A DNA stretch of 64,000 nt, taken from the NCBI RefSeq assembly GCF_014199915.1, contig NZ_JACHOO010000007.1, positions 124,001 through 188,000 of the forward strand, in the 5' to 3' direction. The DNA comes from Prosthecomicrobium pneumaticum (GTDB lineage Bacteria; Pseudomonadota; Alphaproteobacteria; Rhizobiales; Kaistiaceae). Position numbers and translations under genes: made by a program. Each line of letters opens with the position of its first letter. Position 1 is the stretch's first letter. A model generated the notes under the pieces. That model was not told the origin of the DNA, searched no databases, and saw only the letters and a list, made by a program, of their open reading frames with translations. This document shows positions 9,643-16,679 of this stretch, piece by piece.

Positions 9643-10000
9643 GGTGCGCCCCCTTGGCCGGCTCGCAGCGGCACGACAGCGCGGCGACGGCCGGATCGCA
9701 CACCGCGGGATGGCCCTGGCAGCAGTCGCGCATCAGGAAATCGACGAGGCCGGCGAGCCTCGGATAGGCGGCGCTGTAGAAGATGGAGCGGCCGTCACGC
9801 CGGGCGGCGACGAGACCGGCCTGCTCGAGCTGGGCGAGATGGAACGACATCTTCGAGGACGAGGCGCCGTCCATCGCCGCGCCGATCGCCCCGGCCGGCA
9901 TGCCTTCCGGGCCCGCCGTCACGAGCAGGCGCACGATGCGCAGCCGGATCTCCTGCGACAGCGCGGCGAAGGCTTCGAGGGCCTGCTTCTCGTCGATCAT
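9635..10000 (-). CDS. arsR: ArsR/SmtB-family arsenic-responsive repressor
   Basis: A 121-residue winged-helix repressor that leaves DNA when it binds trivalent arsenic or antimony. The recognition helix region reads SSSKMSFHLAQLEQAGLV near residues 47-64, and the wing is RRDGRSIFYSA. The C-terminal tail has DCCQGHPAVCDP followed by SCRCEP. These cysteines are the likely metalloid-binding residues, as in the ArsR class that binds through C-terminal Cys pairs. First gene of the operon. Its own ATG (9998-10000) forms part of the adjacent inverted repeat, which fits autoregulation. Confidence 0.94.
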   Translation of the reverse strand: MIDEKQALEAFAALSQEIRLRIVRLLVTAGPEGMPAGAIGAAMDGASSSKMSFHLAQLEQAGLVAARRDGRSIFYSAAYPRLAGLVDFLMRDCCQGHPAVCDPAVAALSCRCEPAKGAHRE

Positions 10001-10027
10001 CTCAACATCTCATGAATCGTTGAGATG
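9998..10027. promoter_or_regulatory. ArsR operator candidate upstream of the ars operon
   Basis: Two nested inverted repeats. Outer arms CATCTCAAC (9998-10006) and GTTGAGATG (10019-10027) are perfect nine-base complements. The inner arm CATCTCA (10006-10012) also pairs with TGAGATG (10021-10027). The motif TCAA...TTGA is typical of ArsR/SmtB sites. One arm covers the arsR start codon, so bound repressor would block initiation directly. Confidence 0.75.
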
Positions 10028-10090
10028 ACGAATAGCCGAGAATTCGACGGAGCGCCAGCCCCCTGCCCGCGCGACGAAGGCGCCGTGGCG

Positions 10091-10984
10091 TCAGCGCGCC
10101 GGTGCGGTGCGCCAGCCGTGCTCCGGCCGGAAACCGAGGAGATCACGCGCCTTCCGGTTGCTGAGCGGTGCCTCGAAGCCGGGTAAAGACCGGGTCAGCG
10201 GCGTGCCGGGCGCGTGACGAGCGAGGAAAGCCTCGGTCGGCTGATCGGCGATGATGTCGTCATTGGTGACGTTGAAGATCTGGAAGCCGAGGCCGTCGGT
10301 CTCGATGCAGCAGTCGACCATCTGGGCGAGGTCGCGCACATCGATATAGCTCCAGGCGTCGCGCTTGCGCGACAGAGGCTCGGCCACATTGTCGGGGAAG
10401 CGGACATAGTCCTCCGGCAGGGTGACGGCGCCGATGCGCAGCGCATAGACGTCGGCGCCGCTCCGCGAGGCGAAGGAACGGCCGATCTTCTCGGCGAGCA
10501 CCTTCGAAAGTCCGTAGCTGTCGGTCGGATCGGCGTCGTGCTCCTCGTCGACCGGGAAGCTCCCGAAGTCGCGGTCGCCCTCGGCGAAGCAGACGCCGTA
10601 GACAGTCTCGCTCGAGGCGAGGATGACCTTGCGGATGCCGAGCTTGGTCGCCGCCTCGAGCACATTGTAGGTCGACAGTACATTCGCTGCGAACATCGTA
10701 TTGTCCGGCACCATGAAGATGCGCGGGATGGCGGCGAAATGAACGACCGCATCGACCGGCTGTCGCCCGCCGCCTGCGAAATACTCCGCGAAGCCGAAAT
10801 GGGTCGACAGGGCATTGAACGCCTGGCCGCTGTCGGCGAGATCGGCGATCAGGGTTTCGACGCCCTGCACATCGAGCGGCACCCGATCGACGTTGAGCAC
10901 GCTGTGGCCGCGGCTGAGCAGGTGAGGCACGGCATAGCGGCCGACCTTGCCGCTGCCGCCTGTGAAGATGACGCGCTTGCCCAT
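10091..10984 (-). CDS. NAD-dependent epimerase/dehydratase (extended SDR)
   Basis: A 297-residue extended short-chain dehydrogenase. The Rossmann motif FTGGSGKVGRY is at about residues 7-17. The catalytic serine lies in ILASSETVYG, and the Tyr-Lys pair is in DSYGLSKVLAEK. The start ATG at 10982-10984 gives MGKRVIFTGG. It is the last gene of a three-gene same-strand string with an enolase-superfamily dehydratase and an aldo/keto reductase, suggesting oxidation or epimerisation of a sugar or uronic acid. The exact substrate cannot be assigned; uronate dehydrogenase and nucleotide-sugar epimerases are the main alternatives. Confidence 0.8.
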   Translation of the reverse strand: MGKRVIFTGGSGKVGRYAVPHLLSRGHSVLNVDRVPLDVQGVETLIADLADSGQAFNALSTHFGFAEYFAGGGRQPVDAVVHFAAIPRIFMVPDNTMFAANVLSTYNVLEAATKLGIRKVILASSETVYGVCFAEGDRDFGSFPVDEEHDADPTDSYGLSKVLAEKIGRSFASRSGADVYALRIGAVTLPEDYVRFPDNVAEPLSRKRDAWSYIDVRDLAQMVDCCIETDGLGFQIFNVTNDDIIADQPTEAFLARHAPGTPLTRSLPGFEAPLSNRKARDLLGFRPEHGWRTAPAR

Positions 10985-11079
10985 TCCGTCCTCCGCATCG
11001 CAACGCCGCCCGGCAAGGGATCGCGGGCGGTCTGGCCCCTGTGCGGTGCGCCGGCCCAGACCGGCGCACCGGCCGCTCG

Positions 11080-12237
11080 TCAGGCGAAGATGCCGTAGCC
11101 CGGCACCGCGTGTTTGCGCACGCCGTCCATGTCGAGTTCGACGCCGATTCCCGGCGTCTCCGGAATGCGGATGTGACCGTTCTCGACGATCGACGTCGCG
11201 CCGTCCGGCAGCTTCACATAGCTGTCCCAGGCGACCCGCTCCTCGAGCGCATGCCATTCGAGGACCAGGAAGTTCGGCACCGCGGCACAGGTGTGGGCCG
11301 TCGCCATCGTGCCGATCGGCGTCGAGACCAAGTGCGGCGCGAAAGGGAGGTAGTAGATCTCGGCGAGGTTCGCGATCTTCTTGCTCTCGGCGAGGCCACC
11401 GCATTTCGGCACGTCCGGCATGATCACGTCGGCGACCTGCTGCTGCATCATCTCGCGGAAGCCCCAGCGCATGTAGAGATTCTCGCCAATGCAGATCGGC
11501 GTGCGACTGCGGGCACGGACCTGTCGCAGCGCGTCGACGTTCTCCGCCGGGATCGGTTCCTCGAGCCAGAGCAGGTTGAACGGTTCCATCTCCCAGGCGA
11601 TGCGGCAGGCGCTCGGCACATCGTAGCGCGCATGGAGATCGATGCAGAGATCGATGTCCGGACCGACCGCCTCGCGCACGGCCTGGACGCGCTCGACCAT
11701 CGAGCGGATCTCGGCGGCGTTCGCCGTGTGGTTCATCGCATCGAACTTCGCCGCGTGCTGCAGATTGTCGATGTCGAACTTCAGCGCCGTGAAGCCCTCG
11801 GCGACCATCCGCCTGGCCCGCGCCGCGCAGCCGGCGGGCGAGCCGTCCGCTTCGTCGCCGTCACCGCAATCGGCATAGAGCCGGACCTTGTCGCGGTACT
11901 TGCCGCCCATCATGCGATAGAGCGGCTGGCCGGCGGCCTTCGCGGCGAGATCCCACAGCGCGATCTCGATGCCCGACAGCGCGATCAGGAACACGCCCGA
12001 CTGGGCACCCGAGAAGACGTGCGCGCGCCGCAGCTTGTCCCAGCAATATTCGACATTGCGCGGATCCTCGCCGATCAGCTCGTGCTTCAGCTCCGAAATG
12101 AGGCCGACGATCGCCGCGGCGCCGGCGTCCGGGTTCGCTTCGCCGATGCCATAGATGCCTTCGTCGGTGTCGATCCGCACCAGCGTCGCGTGGCCGTGAT
12201 AGGCGACGACGGCTGTCTTGATGTCGACGATCTTCAT
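11080..12237 (-). CDS. Enolase-superfamily acid-sugar dehydratase (galactonate dehydratase-like)
   Basis: A 385-residue member of the mandelate racemase / muconate lactonizing superfamily. The active-site pattern matches acid-sugar dehydratases of the DgoD type. A metal-ligand Asp is followed two residues later by the acid His (D200-L-H202), the next ligands are E226 in LWLEEPIP and E252 in CIGENL, and a second His is H302 in FAPHLVS. Such enzymes abstract the alpha proton of a sugar acid and eliminate water to give a 2-keto-3-deoxy acid. I chose the ATG at 12235-12237 (MKIVDIK), the standard N-terminus. Substrate likely galactonate or a related acid; not provable here. Confidence 0.85.
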   Translation of the reverse strand: MKIVDIKTAVVAYHGHATLVRIDTDEGIYGIGEANPDAGAAAIVGLISELKHELIGEDPRNVEYCWDKLRRAHVFSGAQSGVFLIALSGIEIALWDLAAKAAGQPLYRMMGGKYRDKVRLYADCGDGDEADGSPAGCAARARRMVAEGFTALKFDIDNLQHAAKFDAMNHTANAAEIRSMVERVQAVREAVGPDIDLCIDLHARYDVPSACRIAWEMEPFNLLWLEEPIPAENVDALRQVRARSRTPICIGENLYMRWGFREMMQQQVADVIMPDVPKCGGLAESKKIANLAEIYYLPFAPHLVSTPIGTMATAHTCAAVPNFLVLEWHALEERVAWDSYVKLPDGATSIVENGHIRIPETPGIGVELDMDGVRKHAVPGYGIFA

Positions 12238-12421
12238 GAAACTCTCCGATTGATGATGGCGCTGGAGCGCGCGGCCGCGCTCGGTCCGCAAGACGTGCGG
12301 ACCGGTTCGGGCGGGCGGCCCGACGGTTGTCTCGATCGCGCGCCCGCGCCGCCGGCCGGAGGGAGGGGGCGGCGCCGGGCGGGAACCCCGGCGCGGCGGC
12401 GGGCGCGGGCGCGCGAGGCGG

Positions 12422-13405
12422 TCAGCGGGCGGCGGCCCGCGGCCTGTGATGGCGGGTCCAGTAGCCGAACATGTCGCCCTTGTCGGCGATCGCGGCCCAG
12501 ACCGGCTTGGTCAGCGCGTCGATCGCGGCGACATCCTCGGGCGCGATCGTCCAGCCGACACTGCCGACATTCTCCTCGATCTCGCGAACCGTGCGGGCGC
12601 CGAGCAGCGGCGCGCTGACGCCCGGCCGGCTGGTCAGCCATTGCACGGCGAGTTGCGGCACCGACTTGCCGTATTTCGCCGCGATCGGCCGCAGCCCCTC
12701 GACGGCGTCGATCGCCTGCTCGTAGATGCCGGGCTGGAAGAGCACGGTGGTGCGCCGTTCGTCGCCTTCGGCGAACTGCGTGTCGCGCGACAGCATGCCG
12801 GTCAGAAGCCCCTGCGCGAGGCCGCTATAGGGCATGACGCCGATGGCACGCTCGCGGCAGAAGGGCAGAACCTCGGCCTCGATCTCCCGCCACAGCATGT
12901 TGTAGGGCGGCTGCAGCACGTCGATCGTGCCGTGCTCGCTCGCCGCCGCGATGTCGCGGGTGCTGAAATTGGAGACGCCCACCGCGCGGATCTTGCCGTC
13001 GGCGCGCAGCTTCTCGAGCGCCGCCATGGTGTCGCCGATCGGGTAGTCCGGATGCGGCCAGTGGATGAAATAGATGTCCACATAGTCGGTCTGCAGACGC
13101 CGCAGCGAGCCTTCGAGTGCTCCGACCAGATCGGCCGGATCGAGATGGTTGGGCGCGACCTTGGTGGCGACGACCGCCTTGTCGCGCCGGTCGGCGAGCG
13201 CGGCGCCGAGCACCTCTTCGGAGTGGCCGTTGCCATAGGCCTCGGCCGTATCGATCAGCGTCACGCCGAGTTCCAGCGCGCGATGGATGACGCGGATCGA
13301 TTCCGCATCGTCGGCGGCACCCCAGAAGGCGCCGGACATCCCCCAGGTGCCGAGGCCGATTTCCGAAACGGAGACGGGGGACGACCCCAGACGCCGCTGT
13401 TGCAT
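12422..13405 (-). CDS. Aldo/keto reductase
   Basis: A 327-residue TIM-barrel NADP(H)-dependent oxidoreductase of the AKR superfamily. The catalytic tetrad is visible: Asp and Tyr in LIDTAEAYGNGHSE, Lys in VVATKVAP, and His in IYFIHWPHP. A strong Shine-Dalgarno GGGAGG precedes the ATG at 13403-13405. It is the first gene of the sugar operon, under the GntR-like operator and promoter just upstream. It is separated from the dehydratase gene by 184 very GC-rich bases without an obvious gene. It probably oxidises or reduces the sugar before dehydration. Confidence 0.9.
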   Translation of the reverse strand: MQQRRLGSSPVSVSEIGLGTWGMSGAFWGAADDAESIRVIHRALELGVTLIDTAEAYGNGHSEEVLGAALADRRDKAVVATKVAPNHLDPADLVGALEGSLRRLQTDYVDIYFIHWPHPDYPIGDTMAALEKLRADGKIRAVGVSNFSTRDIAAASEHGTIDVLQPPYNMLWREIEAEVLPFCRERAIGVMPYSGLAQGLLTGMLSRDTQFAEGDERRTTVLFQPGIYEQAIDAVEGLRPIAAKYGKSVPQLAVQWLTSRPGVSAPLLGARTVREIEENVGSVGWTIAPEDVAAIDALTKPVWAAIADKGDMFGYWTRHHRPRAAAR

Positions 13406-13457
13406 GGTTTTCCTCCCGAATGGGCCGACCGCTCTCTCCCTCGGCCGATGGAAAGAG

Positions 13458-13486
13458 CCTATATACTGATCCGCTTATCTGACAAG
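13458..13486 (-). promoter_or_regulatory. Promoter with GntR-like operator for the sugar operon
   Basis: On the minus strand TTGTCA (13480-13485) and TATAGG (13458-13463) are spaced by 16 bases. The -35 element is embedded in a 13-base imperfect palindrome, CTTATCTGACAAG on the plus strand (13474-13486), with 10 of 13 positions symmetric. That form is typical of GntR/FadR-subfamily operators. No GntR gene is present nearby, so the regulator would act in trans. Confidence 0.6.
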
Positions 13487-13811
13487 TCTAATCTGCACGA
13501 AGCCGCTGCAGATCGACGTAAGGAGCGCGATGGCGGCCTCGGGCGGGCGGGCGACGCGGCCGGTTCTGGAGCCTTGCGGGGCCGCGTCCATCGGCCGCCA
13601 TCGGAGGTCTCGCTGCGCGCCGTTTCGAGCGACACCTCGCCAAGGAACGGAACGCCGCGCCGTTCCGCTTCGGCCTTCGCCCCGCCACGGCCCGGAGCCG
13701 ACGACCAACGGGCCGTCCTCCGCGCGCGAGGCCCGATCCCCCGGCTGGCGTCCTCCGCCGCATCGCTCTAAGACTGCGCTGTCCGTCGCTTCACAGAGCT
13801 CGCCGATCCCG
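13487..13811. other. Gene-free interval upstream of pepN
   Basis: About 325 bases between the divergent sugar-operon promoter and the pepN start. Open frames here are products of high GC only. I see no tRNA, no strong hairpin and no clear promoter for pepN. Confidence 0.4.
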
Positions 13812-16454
13812 ATGACCGCCGTATCCGTTCCCGTCCGGCTCGAGGACTATCGCGCCCCCGCCTTCACGATCGACACCGTGTCGCTCGATTTCCGGCTCAC
13901 GCCCGAGGCGACGCGGATCAAGGCCCGGATGGCCTTCCGGCCGAACACGGCTGAGGCCGCGTCGGGCCGGCTGGAACTCGCCGGCGATGAGACGAAGCTC
14001 GTCGCGATCGCCCTCGACGGCGTGCCGCTCGACGCCGGCCGCTATGTCGCGACGCCCGACCGGCTGGTGATCGAGGGCGTGCCGAGCCGGCCCTTCACGC
14101 TCGACATCGAGACGGAGGTTGATCCCTCGGCCAATACCAAGCTGATGGGGCTCTACCGCAGCTCGGGCAATTACTGCACGCAATGCGAGGCCGAGGGCTT
14201 CCGCCGGATCACCTATTTCCTCGACCGGCCGGACGTGCTCGCCGTCTATACGACCCGGATCGAGGCCGAGAAGACGGAGGCGCCCGTCCTGCTCGCCAAC
14301 GGCAATCCCGCCGAGGCGGGAGACATTCCCGGCACCGGCCGTCACTACGCCGTGTGGCACGACCCCTTCCCCAAGCCTTCCTATCTCTTCGCGATGGTGG
14401 CCGGCGATCTCGGCGTCGTCACCGACCGGTTCGTGACGATGTCCGGCCGTGATGTCGAACTGCGCATCTATTGCGAGCACGGCAAGGAAGCGCGCTGCGC
14501 CTATGCGATGGACGCGCTGAAGCGGTCCATGCGCTGGGACGAGACCGCCTTCGGCCGCGAATACGACCTCGACATCTTCATCGTCGTCGCCGTCTCCGAC
14601 TTCAACATGGGGGCGATGGAGAACAAGGGGCTCAACGTCTTCAACGACAAATACGTGCTCGCCGACCCCGACACGGCGACCGACGCCGACTATGCCGGCA
14701 TCGAGACGGTCATCGCGCACGAATATTTCCACAACTGGACCGGGAACCGGATCACCTGCCGCGACTGGTTCCAGCTCTGCCTCAAGGAAGGGCTGACGGT
14801 CTTCCGCGACCAGGAGTTTTCGTCCGACGAGCGCTCTCGCGCCGTGAAGCGCATCGCCGATGTGCGCACCCTCCAGGCGCGCCAGTTCCCCGAGGACGGC
14901 GGTCCGCTCGCGCATCCGGTCCGGCCTGAAATCTACCACGAGATCAACAACTTCTATACGCCGACGGTGTACGAGAAGGGCGCCGAGGTGGTCCGCATGC
15001 TGAAGACCATCCTCGGCGAGGACGGCTTCCGGCGCGGCATGGACCTCTATTTCGAGCGCCATGACGGCGAGGCCGCGACGGTCGAGGATTTCCTCGCCGC
15101 CTTCGCGGACGCGACGGGCGCGGACCTCTCGCAATTCAAGCTCTGGTATGCGCAATCCGGGACGCCCGAGATCACGGCGCGCGGACAATTCGACCCGGCG
15201 GCGAAGCGCTTCACGCTGACCCTCGCCCAGACGCTCGGCCCGACGCCCGGCCAGCCGATCAAGCGGCCGATGCACATCCCGATCCGCTTCGGCCTCGTCG
15301 GTCCGAACGGTGAGGCGATCGAGGCCGAGCGGGTTTCCGGCGCGACGGTCACCGGCGATGTGATCCAGCTGACCGCGCCGAGCCATACGGTCGTCTTCGA
15401 AGGCGTCGGCGCCCGGCCTGTGCCCTCGCTGCTGCGCGGCTTCTCTGCGCCGGTGAAGCTCTCGACCGACCTTTCGGCCGAGGATCTGCTCTTTCTCGTG
15501 CGGACCGATAGCGATCCCTTCAACCGCTGGCAGGCGGCGCAGACGCTCGCCATGCGGACCCTCGTTGAAGGTACCGCGGCGATCCGCGCCGGGCGTCGGC
15601 CCGCCGTCGAGACGGCGCTCATCGACGCGCTCGGCGTCGTCGCAGAGGACGCGACCCTCGAACCCGCCTTCCGCGCGCAGGTGCTCACCCTGCCGAGCGA
15701 AGGCGACATCGCCCGCGAGATCGGCCGCGACGTCGATCCCGAGGCGGTCGCCGCGGCCCGCTCCGCACTCCGGGCGGCGATCGCCGGCCGTCTGGGGGAG
15801 CGCCTCGCAGCGCTCCATGCCGGGCTCGCCGATGCGGCGCCGTTCCGCCCCGATGCGGCCGGCGCCGGCCGCCGGGCGCTGCGCAACGTGCTGCTCGATC
15901 TCGGCGTCGCCGGCGGCACGCCGGAGGCGGTCGCCCGCGCGCGCGCCCATTTTGAAGCGGCCGACAACATGACGGATCGGATCGCCGCGCTCGCGACCCT
16001 CTGCGCCGCAGCCCTCCCCGAGCGGCTGGCGCCGCTCGCCGCTTTCCGAAAACGCTATGCGGGCGACGCGCTGGCGCTCGACAAGTGGTTCACGCTCGAA
16101 GCGACCGTTCCGGCGTCCGACACACTCGCCCGGGTCGAGGCACTCCTTGCCGACCCTGCCTTCTCGATCGGCAATCCGAACCGGGTGCGGGCGCTCGTCG
16201 GGTCGTTCGCCGCCGCCAACCCGACCCAGTTCAACCGCGCCGACGGCGCCGGCTTCGATTTCCTCGCTGATTTCGTTCGCCGACTCGACGCGCGCAATCC
16301 GCAGACGGCCGCACGGCTGCTCGTCTCCTTCCGTTCGTGGCGGTCGCTCGAGCCCGTCCGCCGCGCCCACGCGGAAGCCGCGCTCGCCGGCATCGCGGCG
16401 GCACCCGGCCTCTCGCCGGACACGCGCGACATCGTCACCCGCACGCTCGCCTGA
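13812..16454 (+). CDS. pepN: Aminopeptidase N (M1 family)
   Basis: An 880-residue zinc metallopeptidase that removes N-terminal residues from peptides in the cytoplasm. The substrate-recognition motif GAMEN is at residues 267-271. The zinc site HEYFH is at 303-307 with the third ligand E326, exactly the HEXXH-x18-E spacing. The C-terminal half is the alpha-helical ring of the PepN subgroup. The ATG at 13812 gives MTAVSVPVRLEDY and the normal family length; the frame is open further upstream but that part has no family character. It is followed on the same strand by a sensor kinase, and glnE is beyond that on the other strand. Confidence 0.97.
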   Translation: MTAVSVPVRLEDYRAPAFTIDTVSLDFRLTPEATRIKARMAFRPNTAEAASGRLELAGDETKLVAIALDGVPLDAGRYVATPDRLVIEGVPSRPFTLDIETEVDPSANTKLMGLYRSSGNYCTQCEAEGFRRITYFLDRPDVLAVYTTRIEAEKTEAPVLLANGNPAEAGDIPGTGRHYAVWHDPFPKPSYLFAMVAGDLGVVTDRFVTMSGRDVELRIYCEHGKEARCAYAMDALKRSMRWDETAFGREYDLDIFIVVAVSDFNMGAMENKGLNVFNDKYVLADPDTATDADYAGIETVIAHEYFHNWTGNRITCRDWFQLCLKEGLTVFRDQEFSSDERSRAVKRIADVRTLQARQFPEDGGPLAHPVRPEIYHEINNFYTPTVYEKGAEVVRMLKTILGEDGFRRGMDLYFERHDGEAATVEDFLAAFADATGADLSQFKLWYAQSGTPEITARGQFDPAAKRFTLTLAQTLGPTPGQPIKRPMHIPIRFGLVGPNGEAIEAERVSGATVTGDVIQLTAPSHTVVFEGVGARPVPSLLRGFSAPVKLSTDLSAEDLLFLVRTDSDPFNRWQAAQTLAMRTLVEGTAAIRAGRRPAVETALIDALGVVAEDATLEPAFRAQVLTLPSEGDIAREIGRDVDPEAVAAARSALRAAIAGRLGERLAALHAGLADAAPFRPDAAGAGRRALRNVLLDLGVAGGTPEAVARARAHFEAADNMTDRIAALATLCAAALPERLAPLAAFRKRYAGDALALDKWFTLEATVPASDTLARVEALLADPAFSIGNPNRVRALVGSFAAANPTQFNRADGAGFDFLADFVRRLDARNPQTAARLLVSFRSWRSLEPVRRAHAEAALAGIAAAPGLSPDTRDIVTRTLA

Positions 16455-16571
16455 GCACGGTGCGAATCGGTCCGGAGGCCGCTTCGGATCGCCCACAAAT
16501 CGCCGCTCCCGCACCGCAGAAGGGGTTTGTGCGCTGCAGCCCTACCAGATGTAGCGGTGGCGAAATTATGG

Positions 16572-16586
16572 TTAACAAGAGCCTAA
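16572..16586 (+). promoter_or_regulatory. CtrA-box-like sequence upstream of the sensor kinase
   Basis: TTAA (16572-16575), seven bases, then CTAA (16583-16586) matches the alphaproteobacterial CtrA site TTAA-N7-TTAA at seven of eight positions. It lies 93 bases before the kinase start codon. Chance matches to such a short motif are possible, although this DNA is GC-rich, which makes them rarer. Confidence 0.4.
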
Positions 16587-16679
16587 ATCGAGGCTGGACA
16601 TCGCGAGTCGGCTCGATTCAAATGACCGCGATTCGGCAGTGCGCGTACCCGGATCCAGCCGTTTTCAAGAGGACTTCGA

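Noticed and set aside
13530-13811. Extension of pepN upstream to 13530
   Set aside because: The added 94 residues are Arg/Pro/Ser-rich with no aminopeptidase similarity. The ATG at 13812 gives the family length.
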